A stretch of 64,000 nucleotides of DNA from Corallium rubrum (taxonomy: Eukaryota; Cnidaria; Anthozoa; Scleralcyonacea; Coralliidae): the NCBI GenBank assembly GCA_964035015.1, contig OZ035997.1, forward strand, positions 11,470,536-11,534,535, read 5' to 3'. The translations under genes and the position numbers were made by a program. Below are positions 1-11,499 of the stretch, piece by piece. Each line of letters starts with the position of its first letter. Position 1 is the first letter of the stretch. Under the pieces are notes generated by a model. The model was not told where the DNA came from. It saw only the letters and a program-made list of their open reading frames with translations, and searched no databases.

Positions 1-1302
1 GTCTCAATGCCTACATTCAGAATCAAACGAGCTGCTCGTTTTTGTAGTTTTAAAAGATCATTGATTAACTCCATCCGCGCATTGCCCCATATCGTACAAC
101 AACATAAAAAATGTGGATGTATCAAAGCATAATAGAATTTAGTTCTTGAACTTGTAGATAGGCAATCTCGAATACGTTTGAATAAGTATATCCTTGAAGT
201 GACTATATTATGAACAATGTCAATTTGATTATCCCATTTTAGATTACTATCAAAGGTGATTCCTAATAGTTTTCCATGTGTAATTTCATCGATTTTATCA
301 GAGTTATATACAATTGTAAGAGGATCTAGATCTGAGAATTTACGATTAGAGTAGACTTTCATGGATTTAGTTTTTTTTTATTAAGAGACATATTATTCAT
401 ACTAGCCCACTCGGATGCACAGTGCAGATCATTATTGAGATTATATCTGATGTCATTTGCGTTATAGCCGTGTGTAAGTAAAGTTGAATCATCAGCGAAC
501 AGAAACAGATCCGAATTCACAATTGACATTGGCAAGTCATTTATAAAAAGAAGAAACAGCAATGGCCCCAAGATAGAACCCTGTGCTACTCCTGATTTAA
601 TTGGAAGTGAGTTAGATGGACAACCCTTTATTTCAACTTGTTGAGACTGACCTGTCAAATATGAGGTAAACCATTTTAAAGCTAACATTGTAATGCCATA
701 AGATTTGATTTTTAAGAGCAAAATCGAGTGATCAACGAGATCAAAAGCCTTGGAAAAGTCTATAACAATATCATACCATTGATCTTGCCATTATCAATCG
801 CGGTGACTAAGAATTCATAAATCATACAAAGTGATGTCTCACAGGAGTGACCAGCCCTAAAGCCGTGTTGTTGATTACAGAGGATATTATTAATTAATAA
901 ATGTGACATGTATGCATGAAAGACATGCCTTTCTAATATTTTGGAAAGAATCACCAGAATAGAAATAGGTCTAAAATTTCCTCTTTCCATTGCATCCCCC
1001 TCTTTATAAATGGGTATTACTTTGGCTTTTTTCCACTCTAATGGAAAAATACCAGTACTTATACTGAGATTGCATAGTTTTAATACAATGTTGGCAATTG
1101 ATGGCGCTGAGATCTTAATAAAAAGTGCCGGAATACCATCAAGACCAGTCGCTTTAGTTGAATCTAATTCACTTAACAATTTACGTACCTCATTGATTGT
1201 AAGTAGTGGAATAGAAAATTGAGGCATAACTGTGTCTGACATTAAGGGTTTAAAGCTTTGATTGCCAGGTTGCGTCTGACAAGTCCTAACAGCTATATTC
1301 AC
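1..1302 (-). pseudogene. LINE reverse transcriptase domain (broken, partial)
   Basis: Frame 1,302-760 carries the RT fingers region: ATGLDGIP, a PIYKEGD segment, NFRPIS, QHGFR and S-ILE. The frame then shifts and 721-359 continues with the palm: GVAQGSILGPLLFLLFINDL, followed by FADDS, the catalytic Asp-Asp box, at about 500. Bases 358-1, in another frame, encode the post-RT region. Every key box is recognisable, but at least two frameshifts separate them. The right order and the frame breaks identify this as a relic, not a host gene. Confidence 0.92.
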
Positions 1303-1410
1303 AAAGAAATCATTAAAAATATTACTGACTTCTTCCGGCTTTTCGTATCTTGTATTGTCAACCTTAAGAATAATGGGAGGGTGAGTATTTTTTGTAGATA
1401 AAACATTTTT

Positions 1411-2470
1411 TTAAATTTTCCAGAGCAGTTTTGGGTTATTAACATTGTCACTGAGAAGCCGTTTATAGTAACTGGTTTTAGAATGTTTGTACATCTGTAC
1501 AGTTTTATTACGCCATAATTTATATTGAGACCAGAAAATTGGATCTAGTGAATTTTTAGCGAGTTTGAGAAAATTATCTCTTTTACGACCAGCAGCACGT
1601 ATATCCTTATTCATCCATCCTGGTAAACAAATCGAGCGTACACGTCTTCTTACTAAAGGGGCATGCTTGTTCATAGTTGAATTGAACAAGGTACTAAAGA
1701 AATTGAGTAAATCGTTTGGGCTTTCATATGTGTCAACCAAATTATCAGAAAATAATTCGAGGTCGGCTCGAAATTCAGACTCATTAAAGTTTTTCAATTT
1801 ACGATAAGTAATTGTATGATAGCCTTTACGCGCTTTAGAAATTTGTGAATTTACTTTTCTAGTTACGTAAATTGGCAGATGGTCACTTAATCCCATTTCT
1901 ATGACCCCAGAGCTTAAAATAAATTCGTTGCGCGATGTATAAATGTGGTCAATAATTGTACCAGATTCCGGCCTAGTCACAGTGTTAATAAGTTGGGACA
2001 CTATATTACGGAGAAATTTGTATTCCTTTTTATTAAGAAAGTTCGTATTAAAGTCACCAAGAAACCAAGATCTCCTTCTGTTCGCTGTCAACTGTTTCAA
2101 GCATTGATTGAAATTGATCTCGCCACTGAGTAGATCTGTCAGCTTGGTATATAAAATTAACTAAAAGTGGTCGAGAATTTGGAAACTCAAATTCAATCCA
2201 AATATATTCTAATTTATGATCAAATTCCATCAAATTTATGTCTGTTCTATATTTAAATTGCAATTCACATGGGATAAATACTAAAATACCACCTCCCACA
2301 GAATAGGTTCGGTCTTTTCTGATTTTATGATAACCCTCGATTTCTAGGTTGGAATCAAGCCAGTGAGAATTTAAGTGAGTTTCAGAAAAGCAAGAAAATT
2401 GTATTAATCCTTTGCCTACTTGCAGAAAAATCGAGAATCATCAATTTGATCATATCAAATTTATTAGTGA
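1411..2470 (-). pseudogene. LINE endonuclease domain (broken)
   Basis: Two overlapping minus-strand frames (2,299-2,054 and 2,100-1,411) together give an apurinic/apyrimidinic endonuclease-like domain. Visible motifs in order are SETHL (about 2,385), GGGILVF (about 2,290), GDFN (about 2,055), IDHIYTS (about 1,950) and SDHLPI (about 1,885). The frame shifts by one base near 2,070, where the first piece stops right before GDFN. This domain nicks target DNA in LINE retrotransposition. The remainder is the linker toward the RT, ending near 1,411. Confidence 0.88.
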
Positions 2471-2510
2471 GAGCGTGTATGTTAAGATAAAAGAAAAAAA
2501 CAACCTTTTT

Positions 2511-3250
2511 TTGGTATGACGGCTAACAACTGCCGACATGCAGTCTGACCGGGAAGCTTGGAACGTCTTTTGTGATAAAAAAACAGTCAAAACTTCAAGA
2601 TCTAGTGTTTTTACAGTTTAATTGATGAAGGTTCTTCGTCGTTCTTCGGCGCTTGCTCGTTTTTGGCTGTTCGCTTGGAAAATCGCTTTCAATACTCGGC
2701 TGACTGCATGGAAATTGAAAGTGGGTCGTTCGAGTTTGAAGACGAAAATGCTTGTAAGAAGCCATTTGAAACTTTTTTCAAAGACATGACACGATGACGT
2801 TGGCATGTGTAAAGACTTGTAGCGGTTTTGCTGAGTATAGTTTGACAACAGAAGAATGACAGTTTAGTATCAAAAGGTTTCAGCTTTTCTGTCCTCTCGT
2901 GGTATGTTTTTTTAAAATATATACTTCTATATAGTTTCATTTAGTGATTCAAAATACTGTGTTCACAAGTTTGTGTATGTTTTGCCTATTGTTTTAAACT
3001 GTTTTCATACGTCGTTGAGCAATAATACTTTAAAACTTTATAAATATCGCTCGCTGAAATTTTGCTTTTTCACAGCATTCTCGCTTTCTTTTAAAATTCG
3101 CTGTTTTCACACGGATTTGTCAAAGCCATTTGGATAATAAAACTCATTTGCATCCCCATAGCTCTCTGTTGAATATATTCTTTCTGTGGCAAGCGAAATA
3201 GTTATGAAAATCGATCAATTTTACGGCCTATAAAACACATTAAAAAAATT
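2511..3250. other. Unassigned stretch upstream of LINE
   Basis: About 740 bases without a convincing gene. Short open frames exist (for example 2,618-2,940, minus) but show no recognisable domain. It may include the LINE's 5' region, which I cannot prove. Confidence 0.4.
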
Positions 3251-3254
3251 ATCT

Positions 3255-3288
3255 CGAGCGGTCCGTACGGGCTCATACGGACCGCTCG
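3255..3288. repeat. Short perfect hairpin
   Basis: The 13-base arm CGAGCGGTCCGTA is followed after a short loop by its complement TACGGACCGCTCG. It is probably the core of a small foldback element. Confidence 0.7.
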
Positions 3289-3584
3289 TTAACCAATCAG
3301 AAAGCAGGATGTGGTAGGATACGGACGGAAAAAAAATAAATGACTATATTTTCGTGATCGGTCTGGAACGTGAAATATAGCAATTGATTGGTTCCTTAGC
3401 GGTTGACAGTGAGATTTTTATAAACAAAATGAAAGTCATGTCAGTATATGCAACATAATGGATAATATTTATTATTATGCTATTTGGAGTAGAAAGTTCA
3501 GGATTCTAGCTAAACGGAAAGTACTTCAAAAACGGGAAAACATCTGCCACTTTCGTTTCGTTTGTGAGAAAGATGGTGGCGAAG

Positions 3585-3750
3585 TTTTCACAGAACGTTT
3601 ACAGCACTTGTGGTCATATAATAAACTACTTAATGACCTCGCTTGTTCGGTCTGTACTAGTGAAATATCGGACCTCCTTTTTCTGCATGGACCAAAAACG
3701 TCGGCCCGATATTTCACTAGTACAGACCTCACACTCGGTCAATAAATAGT
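3585..3750. repeat. Foldback repeat, family FB1 copy 1
   Basis: Inverted arms meet at about 3,680. The arm around GTACTAGTGAAATAT (3,654-3,668) returns as its complement at 3,703-3,718. The 50-base arms have a loop of about 20 bases. A second copy of the same family is at 32,508-32,710, so this is a dispersed foldback element, not a chance palindrome. Confidence 0.8.
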
Positions 3751-3759
3751 AAATATATC

Positions 3760-4440
3760 CTGAACACTCAATCTAACACTTCATCTCACTCTAACTACAT
3801 CTATACTTTTCTAAGTCTGTTTCTCTAACTCTATTTCTCTAAGCCTGTTTCTTTAACTCTATTTCTCTATACTCTGCACTCTAAATCTAATCTAACTTTG
3901 TTACTCTAACTCTATTTCTTAAACTCTATTTCTCTAATTCTATTTCTCTATACTCTGCATTCTAAATCCAACTCTGTTATACTAATTCTATATACTGTAA
4001 CTATATTACTCTAATTCTATTTCTCTATACTTTATTACTCCATCTCATACGCTAACTCCAGCACCAACACAGCACTAAACACTAACATTAGCTGTAACTG
4101 TTGCTGCACTAGCCTGCAATGCCAACCCTTATAACGCCAGACTCAAGCTATCGCTGTGCCTGTTACATTTGCGATTCCTGTTCTTGTCTGTTCCTGTTCC
4201 TGTTCCTGTTCCTGTTCCTGTTCCTGTTCCTGTTACTGTTACTGTTACTGTTACTGTTACTGTTACTGTTGCTGTTGCTGTTACTGTTACTGTAAACCCA
4301 ATTCCAATTCCAACTCTAATTAATTCAATTCCAACTCCAATTCCAATCTAAATCCCAATCCCAAGCCCAATTTCAACTCCAACCACTCTAACTCTAACTC
4401 CAATATTGTTAGACTCCCACTCTCACGCCAATCTTAACCG
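3760..4440. repeat. Degenerate hexanucleotide-type simple repeats
   Basis: Three adjoining zones occur: 3,760-4,030 rich in CTCTATTT-like units; 4,184-4,292 almost pure TTCCTG then TTACTG hexamers; and 4,293-4,440 CCAATT/CCAACT-like hexamers. The open frame across 4,169-4,351 is a by-product of six-base periodicity. Confidence 0.85.
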
Positions 4441-4539
4441 CAACTTTAACTTTGCAAAACAAATCAAACAAGGCATTTAAGCTATAACTAGGCTGAAAAA
4501 TAGTGAAACCAAATGCTTAGTTCACCCAAATATACTAAC

Positions 4540-4919
4540 CACAGCTCATTCGGTATGTTCGTTTCTTTGTTGCTTTTCCTAGATTCCAAGAAACTCTCGT
4601 ACCACGCTTGCTTTGCAGGATCTTTAGCAAATGGTTGAAATCCCGAAGAACCAACACGAGGAGATTTCTGTGTAAGCAAAGGCTTCGTCGATGCATCAGT
4701 CTTAGATACAGCAGAACTTGTTTCTTTCTCGCTTCGGCCTTTAACTGACACTATTCGATCTCTATCACTTTTGCTCATGAGATCAAAAACTGATTTGACA
4801 GGCTTTGGTAACGGTTTTTCACCAAGTAGTTGACCTCTTTCGTCTGATGTAAGATGACGAGATGATCGCTTTCCAGTTTCGACATTGTCTGGATTTTCTA
4901 TATAGCATTTCTCGAAGCT
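4540..4919 (-). pseudogene. Lone exon resembling G-patch domain protein GPATCH1
   Basis: The minus strand encodes about 125 residues open from an upstream stop (4,922) to a good donor (GTTAGT, 4,539). It contains LTSDERGQLLGEKPLP, SVFDLMSKSDRDRI and FQPFAKDPAKQAWYESFLES. From memory of the family, this series (LGE-PLP, VFD-SKSDR-RI, F-PFAKDP-KQ--YE-FL) matches the middle of GPATCH1, a nuclear RNA-processing factor with a G-patch. I could not find the neighbouring exons. An in-frame stop just before the conserved part is avoided only if the AG at 4,918-4,919 is the acceptor. It could be a real exon of a dispersed gene or an orphan exon copied here. The identification is from remembered motifs only. 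Confidence 0.45.
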
Positions 4920-4979
4920 TTAATGGTTGAAAACTGCTTCATTTTGTTCACTAAATACGTCAAACGTTTTACTCATAGC

Positions 4980-6900
4980 ATCTAACCTCTTCTAGTCTTC
5001 TTGCAGGGACTTTTATGACAATATTAAAGCAAAATTCACTCTGTATTTCATCGAAATGTTCTTGGACAACTTTATGTTTTGGTCGCCATATTGGATTTTC
5101 TCGTGAAGAAAAAACCATCCTTCAAAATCCGCATAGGCATTTCATTGGCTTTCCAGGAGTTTCCGGTTGTTTATTTACCAATCAGAATGCTTAATACTCA
5201 TGAAATTTGCACTGTATTTCATTTTTCTGCACTGTATTACACCTTTTCTGCACTGTATTACATTGAAATTGCACTTCCCTCGACCAATCAGGATGCAGTA
5301 ATTTTGTCATATATATTATTAATGGGGGTAATAGAACTTTTGATCAAAACAGAGCTACATGTGAAGAAAACCCATTGATATTTTTCCAAGATATTTCTTC
5401 AAGTTTGACAAAACCTAGCCTGCGTGTAGACTTCCCCACATAAAAGTATGCAAAAATTGATCATTATTACTGTTGTTACTATAGTTTAATTTATTTTACA
5501 ACCCACTCGCCCTTGGTTCCGTTTTCGACTAATGCGAGCTGCTTGTTTGCCAACAACGCAACACGTCTTATAGATATAGAGCAAAACTGTATTTTTGTCT
5601 GTAGCACATGCTCTAAACCACACCTTTCTCGGAGCGATTAGGTGGCCCAGTCCAGCCATGATAATGTGATTGTGTCGATTTTCTGTCATGAAGTTCAATA
5701 TCGTAGTTCGAGATGGAATCTTGTGTGTAGACATCATCATCGTCTTCTTCAAACGCTCCAACACCAAATGCCTAAAGTGCAAAGTACACGTACACTGAAA
5801 TAGCCTAGCCTCTACCAGGGCCCACCCATATTTGTTCCCGCCATTTTGCTTTTATTCGCCATCTTGGCCCAGTCCCCTACAAATAGCCCTGGGTACGAAG
5901 TAAGAAGTCAACCTAATTGAAATCAACCAAGATGGCGTCTGATCTCACATGATTGCAAACGATCTGTAAAACAAACAGAAACTTGCCTCTGTGCCGTGAT
6001 AGAAACATGAATGCTTGGCTCCGCATCGTGTTTCTGCTATAGGCACTCTTTGCCAGTTGAAATGAAGTCATTCATGTTTCTGCTATGCACTTTTTGCCAG
6101 TTGAAATGAAGTCATTCATGTTGATATCACATTGAAATATATTATATCCAACTCGATCATTTAAATTTACAAATTTCGAAAAATCGAAGATTTCTTGCAC
6201 GTAACTAAAACAAATCTGCACTGCACTGTACACGCACAGACGACGTTAGAGAATATAAAGAACAACACTGATAGCACTGTTCGTGATTCGAATTCGTCTC
6301 GTGGGGCAATTGTAAACATACAGTACAGACGCATGAAAAAGCGGAATCTATAGACCATATTCAAGAATGGCCACCAAATTAAAATTATTTATGTGCATAC
6401 TGTATAAATTAGTCCTTATGACCATGTTTTAAAGTAAAAATTCTTTTAAATTTCTTACATGAAACCGAGTTCATTATAAAGGGCTAATCTATTCTTGGTT
6501 TTCATCTGACATCATGGCGGCCATATTGGTGCACAGAAACAATGAAATGGTGGCCATATTGGTGCACAATCTTTATCCTATGGGAATTTAAATTTATTCT
6601 TATTCAAACATTTCGTATTATTATTCATTGTACTATATTTTCGTATTCTCATTGGTTGAGAGCCTACATATAATTATTCGTATTTCGGCGCAGACAAAAT
6701 AAATCTCGTATTTGTCATGTGGAAAATTTGGACATGACAAATAAATGTCGTATTTGTCATGTCCATACGGTGCCCGCGTATTTTTTATTGTTGTGTGTTG
6801 ATATTGTTATTTTTGTGGCTTATTTGTCAATAAAAAATATAAGTCTGAGTTTGACGTTTTTGTCTGTTTTGATTTTTATTCGCATGGCTGACTTTTGTTG
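4980..6900. other. Intergenic stretch, no gene recognised
   Basis: AT-rich sequence with short unrelated open frames. Notable contents are a 46-base tandem duplication (6,029-6,120) and several short foldbacks. No domain-bearing ORF, RNA gene or splice-consistent exon chain was seen. Confidence 0.5.
6029..6120. repeat. Two-copy tandem duplication, about 46 bp
   Basis: The block starting TGTTTCTGCTAT and ending GAAGTCATTCA occurs twice head to tail. The second copy lacks three bases near its start. Confidence 0.85.
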
Positions 6901-6904
6901 CAGA

Positions 6905-7065
6905 ATGAATAATAAAAGAATTACTGAATTCGGCTTACGCAGGATATCAGAATTATTCAGACCTCGGTCAGCGTTATCTGCCCCAGCTTCGCTTCGGTAG
7001 ATAACGCTGACCTCGGTCTGAATAATTCTGATATCCTGCTCAGCCTCATCCAATAATTCTTTATT
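6905..7065. repeat. Foldback (palindromic) element
   Basis: Long inverted arms are present. GATATCAGAATTATTCAGAC (6,942-6,961) and its complement (7,016-7,035) are exact, with AGCGTTATCT / AGATAACGCT closer to the loop. Confidence 0.85.
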
Positions 7066-7176
7066 GTTTTACCACTCAACGGGGCCACCGATCACGTGAG
7101 TGAAAACGATCCATATATGTATATTAAAAAGAATTTTAATTCAGCGTCCATTTTGGAATAATAATAAATCTTTATT

Positions 7177-7516
7177 TATAGTCAAACCGGATGTTCTCTT
7201 GCGTACGACTTTGCAATATTGATACACAACATTGCAATTTTGATTAGCGGATTCAAATTGCAAACGCTTTATCACGATTCCTCGACGGGTTGCTTAAAAT
7301 ATTGATTTTAAACATAGAACAACACATAAATGTGATGTTATACTTGAAGGCAATGGCTCTAACTTTATGTAGAATTTCGCATTATCCAAAGTTTATCATT
7401 TAAAACGATTTTTTAGGGCAACCCGTCGAGGAATCGTGATAAAGCGTTTGCAGGTTGCTGATTGAAATTGCAATGTTGTGTATCAATATTGCAATATTCT
7501 GGCTGGTTTGACTATA
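7177..7516. mobile_element. MITE-like element with long terminal inverted repeats, TA flanks
   Basis: It begins TATAGTCAAACC and ends GGTTTGACTATA. The inner arms continue as GCAATATTGATACACAACAT and CGCTTTATCACGATTCCTCG on the left with their complements on the right. Arms are about 125 bases and the spacer about 90. A TA dinucleotide at each end would fit a Tc1/mariner-type target duplication (inference). Confidence 0.8.
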
Positions 7517-7985
7517 AGTGTCGTACTGATACAGCAGTTAGAAAACCACTGAATGGGGACTGCATACTGCACCACTTGGGCTCACCTGTCCTTTGATCTT
7601 TAAGCTGCCAGAGTACCCTGGCTTAGAGACAGCTATTGGTGCAGAAGAAGCCATCATTCCTTTATAACCAATACCATGAAGGTTGTCTTTTGGAAAAAAT
7701 GTAATGGATTTTGTATCTTTCGGCGCAAAAAGAAGTCCTTCAGCATAAATATCATGTTCATCATTCTCTGTTTCGTTTCCAGAAGGAAGTACACAGCCAT
7801 AGACCTACAATAATTTACAAATAAAATGCTTATGTCAACAGTGCTCATATGTATGGTTATGTGATATGCATGCTTTTGATACTATGATTTGCTGAAATGA
7901 TAATGCATAATTTTTAGTATCTTCTCTTCCGATATTTTAATTCTTTTCTATTTTTTGTCATTTTAGACACCCATAGATATAACCA

Positions 7986-8016
7986 CGCACTGAAAGAGTT
8001 TTGACTCGAAACGTTT
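7986..8016 (+). other. Hammerhead-like core, degenerate
   Basis: CTGAAA is followed by a four-base hairpin stem (GAGT / ACTC, loop TTTG) and then GAAACG. The CUGANGA box lacks one base pattern, so activity is unlikely. It is read as a fossil of a hammerhead-bearing retroelement. Confidence 0.4.
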
Positions 8017-8609
8017 TTCGAAACTCCAAACAAGTCTTTTTTCTGATGCTATTTCTTCACGCTGACAACTACAGTTTTAATTATTAGAGTATTACAATTT
8101 TATTAAAATATTACTGTTATTTAAGTAATATACAGGGCAAAATTACTTCAATATGATTGGCTACTGAAGAGGGCATTTTTTTGTAATTCATGGCAAAATT
8201 ACTTGCACTTGATTGGTTCCTTGATCAGCACTACAGTGCTTGCATGTGATTGGTCATTTTGTTACTTAGCAACAGTGAACCTCAGAGGACTGACTGCAAC
8301 AAATCTGCAAGGTTTTCCAGTCTGAAAATGCCTTTTTGTTTAATATATTGAACTACAGGTAATTTAAACTATTGAAGGAGTGTAAACTATACTGTATTAG
8401 TAAAAATGAATACACTAGAAAATTTATGAACTTTTGCATGTGTTTACAAAAAGAAAGCAACAGACACAGCGATAAAGTGAGGAAAATTGGAGTGTTGCCA
8501 AGCACTGACCATGATAAGGTACATGTACCGTTCGAAATTTTCTGGACATAACATAGCTCTTGAATAATTTTGCCCACTATATTAACACATATCGAAATAT
8601 ATATAGGAT

Positions 8610-8745
8610 CACGTTTCTCTCTGACGAAGGGCCTTCGCTAGCAACATTAGACTCCGACGTTCTCTGTTTCGGCAGTACCTGTATATCTAACCTTACTATA
8701 TTTCAATTGTTGTTTCTACACTGCCTATGCAGCACGCTACTTTTA
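8610..8745 (+). repeat. Dispersed repeat with degenerate hammerhead core, copy 1
   Basis: CTGACGA (8,621-8,627) is followed by AGGGCCTTCGCT. The usual GAAAC box is changed here to GCAAC. The next about 110 bases match the minus strand of 49,165-49,300, including TCTCTGTTTCGGCAGTA. Two copies show this is a repeat family and not a single-copy ribozyme. Confidence 0.6.
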
Positions 8746-9109
8746 TTACACTATTTGGATATTAACACATAATCACATGAGTTCTTGTAAAATTAAGGTT
8801 TAAATTCACTTGTGTTTTCAAAATCTCACAAATTACCCTCATCGCTTAGCAACTTGGGCAATTTTGTAATTTTCCTCTTTTCCTTAATTTTCCTCAGCCC
8901 CATGCAATTACCTATCCTAATATTTAATAGTGAATGAAAAAGATGTCCAGCAATATCATCAAAATTATAAGAGCAAACATACATTAATTGTTCTTCAAGG
9001 CATATGCATATATACATGCAGTAAAAGGTAGAATAAATGTTTGCACATTCATGACACAGATTTTGCAAGCATGACATCGACAACTGCAGCCTACAATTTT
9101 ACACCATTA

Positions 9110-9227
9110 AGTATAGGTTAAAAACCTCGAACCTCGGCTTTAAGCCAGATATAACCCGAGGGGCCGCAGGCCCCGAGGGATTAATCTGGCTTAAAGCCGA
9201 GGTTCGAGGTTTTTAACCTACTTAAAA
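9110..9227. repeat. Palindromic foldback element
   Basis: Arms of about 45 bases: TTAAAAACCTCGAACCTCGG at 9,118-9,137 and its complement at 9,198-9,217. The centre is GC-rich (CGAGGGGCCGCAGGCCCCG). Confidence 0.9.
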
Positions 9228-9262
9228 CACAATTGAAGAAGGTTTTCTAAAAAAATGATATT

Positions 9263-9540
9263 GGGCATTTCACTCGATTACATAGCATGTTCTAAGGATT
9301 TAGGGTGAAGGAAAATTCGAGTGTAGAATATATACATTTTAAGACCAAACCGGGAGCAGTTGCGAAAAATGCAACTACACAGGCCCTCCGGCAGGAATTG
9401 AACCCACGACCTTGCGATTCTAGTGCAATGCTCTGACCACTGAGCCACGGAGGCCGTTGCCGAGAGCTTGATCGCGAGCTCTGTATATATAATGAGGTGG
9501 TAATGCCAGGAGAGAATTGGGTATATTATAAATGATACTG
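9263..9540 (-). mobile_element. tRNA-derived SINE-like unit, copy 1
   Basis: Minus-strand unit of about 277 bases with a tRNA-like head (about 9,454-9,382). It has an A-box-like TGGCTCAGTGG, a B-box-like GGTTCAATTCC, and a cloverleaf with acceptor GCCTCCG / CGGAGGG. The anticodon position reads AGA. It is followed by a tRNA-unrelated body ending near ...TTAGAACATGC. It lies head to tail with the next copy. A functional tRNA is unlikely because the same unit recurs five times with a fixed non-tRNA tail. Confidence 0.8.
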
Positions 9541-9805
9541 GGCATTTCACTCGATTACATAGCATGTTCTAAGGATTTAGGGTGAAGGAAAATTCGAGTG
9601 TAGAATATATACATTTTAAGACCAAACCGGGAGCAGTTGCGAAAAATGCAACTACACAGGCCCTCCGGCAGGAATTGAACCCACGACCTTGCGATTCTAG
9701 TGCAATGCTCTGACCACTGAGCCACGGAGGCCGTTGCCGAGAGCTTGATCGCGAGCTCTGTATATATAATGAGGTGGTAATGCCAGGACACTTCGACACT
9801 TGGTA
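9541..9805 (-). mobile_element. tRNA-derived SINE-like unit, copy 2 (tandem)
   Basis: Direct tandem of copy 1, nearly identical over its full length. The tRNA-like head is at about 9,732-9,661. Period to the previous unit is about 277 bases. Confidence 0.8.
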
Positions 9806-9870
9806 ATGCCAAAGCAGTTTATTAAACAAACTTGAGAAGTACATAATGGTTCATTGAACACATACACAGA

Positions 9871-10020
9871 TAGACTTGGATCAAGTCTGTCTCTCGAGGG
9901 GTCGAGCGCGCCGCGAAGCGGCGCGCGAGGAGAATGGGGAAAGGGACCTCTCCCCATTCTCCTCGCGCGCCGCTTTGCGGCGCGCTCGACCCCTCGAGAG
10001 ACAGACTTGATCCAAGTCTA
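9871..10020. repeat. Near-perfect GC-rich palindrome, arms about 70 bp
   Basis: The left arm runs from TAGACTTGGATCAAGTCTGT through GAGCGCGCCGC to GAGAATGGGGA. The right arm is its complement down to AGACTTGATCCAAGTCTA. The loop is only a few bases. The GC content of the inner arm contrasts with the AT-rich surroundings. Open frames here are mirror artefacts. Confidence 0.95.
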
Positions 10021-10571
10021 AAGCTGGATTTCCATTCAGTGCATTTTATCGCGCGATCGACTTTTCTCGATCGCTTTCTTTTGAATTGTGGGTTGTCAAG
10101 CGGAACGCATTTCATTAGCTTTGGTTGAATACACACATTTCAAAAGAAAGCGATCGAGAAAAGTCGATCGCGCGACAAAATGCACTGAATGGAAATCCAG
10201 CTTAAAGGTGGATTTCCATTCAGTGCATTTTATCGCGCAATCGACTTTTTGCGATCGCTTTCTTTTGAATTGTGGGTTGTCAAGCGGAACGCATTTCATT
10301 AGCTTTGGTTGAATACACACATTTCAAAAGAAAGCGATCGAGAAAAGTCGATCGCGCGACAAAATGCACTGAATGGAAATCCAGCTTAAAGCTGGATTTC
10401 CATTCAGTGCATTTTATCGCGCAATCGACTTTTTGCGATCGCTTTCTTTTGAATTGTGGGATGTCAAGCGGAACGTATTTCATTAGCTTTGGTTGAATAC
10501 ACACAACTCAAAAGAAAGCGATCGCAAAAAGTCGATCGCGCGATAAAATGCACTGAATGGAAATCCAGCTT
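10019..10571. repeat. Three tandem copies of a 184-bp palindromic unit
   Basis: Units are at about 10,019-10,203, 10,204-10,387 and 10,388-10,571. Each starts AAGCTGGATTTCCATTCAGT and ends with the complement ACTGAATGGAAATCCAGCTT, with GATCGACTTTT / AAAAGTCGATC inside. Each unit can therefore fold on itself, and the copies differ by only a few bases. Confidence 0.95.
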
Positions 10572-11490
10572 AATACACAGACTTCTAAGCTTGTTTCAAT
10601 AATTAGTCAGATGAATAATTAGTACCACATATCATTATAGCATTGGGCATGCGTATTGATGCAGTATCAATCCCACATTCTATGCTCAACGTTCAGTGGA
10701 ATAAAGTGCTGACTCAACCAGCAGATTTTGATGATTTTCATTGGTTTGCCTTCCTCTCGTAAATTACGTGAGCGAAAAGCAAACCCTTGCTCTCCTTCTC
10801 GTATGTGGGCGCTACGGCCGCTACCGGCGTTACCATACGAGATAGTTGTAGCAGGCACCCTATGAATTGGCCGGGCAATTATCAATTCATAGGGATTATA
10901 TATATAGTCCCGACCGCAGATGTAAATCAGCTAATCAGCCCATAAACCCCATTTCCCCCCGAGACGATTCAAAAGCCGCCGCCTGCTTTCAAAATCTTCT
11001 ATTGTTCTTGATAGGTTTATTGGCCATATATAAACCTGCAAAGAACAAAGAAAACCGACTTGATCGTGTTTTAAGTGAGGATAATTCCGATGGCCGATTA
11101 AATATTTCAATTGATTTCGGTATCAACTCTGTGTTTTTCGGTATTTAAAACAATAGAAGTTTGGTGTATAATACAATATATATTACAGATTTACAGTGCA
11201 TTATAACCGTGAGATTATATATAATTAACTCACCAACACCTGAAAATAGAAATGCCAAGACAAATGGTTTGATTGACACGATGAAAACTAAATCACTGCC
11301 CTGTGTGAAGTGTTTGTTGTAAATGTACCTCTAAGTCTGAAGATGTGGCCAGTCCTTTAAGTTCATTAGATTCAGTTTATTTATATATATATATATACAG
11401 TATATATTCTTCCTTAGCTTATATTCACTTCGTTGTCGGAAAAGAAGTGGTTGCTACCACTTCCTGGATGCTATATCTCGTAACCAAGCG
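10572..11490. other. Intergenic stretch, nothing recognised
   Basis: No gene or RNA was identified. A short palindrome (CCTATGAATTG / CAATTCATAGG) lies at about 10,859-10,893. Confidence 0.5.
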
Positions 11491-11491
11491 T

Positions 11492-11499
11492 CTTGTAAG
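11492..11499 (+). repeat. 8-bp target site duplication, left
   Basis: CTTGTAAG, directly before the hAT-type inverted repeat. Its partner is at 17,584-17,591. Confidence 0.9.

Larger units (their letters stand above)
1..2510 (-). mobile_element. Degenerate non-LTR retrotransposon (LINE), CR1/jockey-like, cut by window edge
   Basis: Read on the minus strand, the pieces run in the order of a LINE ORF2: apurinic endonuclease (about 2,510-1,411) then reverse transcriptase (about 1,302-1). The reading frame is broken several times, so this is a dead copy. The 3' end lies left of base 1. The endonuclease start shows the usual LNIHSLTNKFD-type segment and the SETHL motif. The last readable part (300-1) encodes the region after the RT, including an IWGNA motif. 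The motif set fits the CR1/jockey group; I did not assign a family. Upstream (2,510-3,240) I see no clear ORF1. Confidence 0.9.
7517..9109. other. Intergenic stretch with ribozyme-like fossils
   Basis: No gene was recognised. It includes a degenerate hammerhead-like core near 7,990-8,012 and a second near 8,617-8,650. Sequence around 8,610-8,745 is repeated in inverted orientation at 49,165-49,300. Confidence 0.5.

Noticed and set aside
10867-11148. 93-codon plus-strand ORF
   Set aside because: No domain, no family resemblance, no regulatory or splice context.
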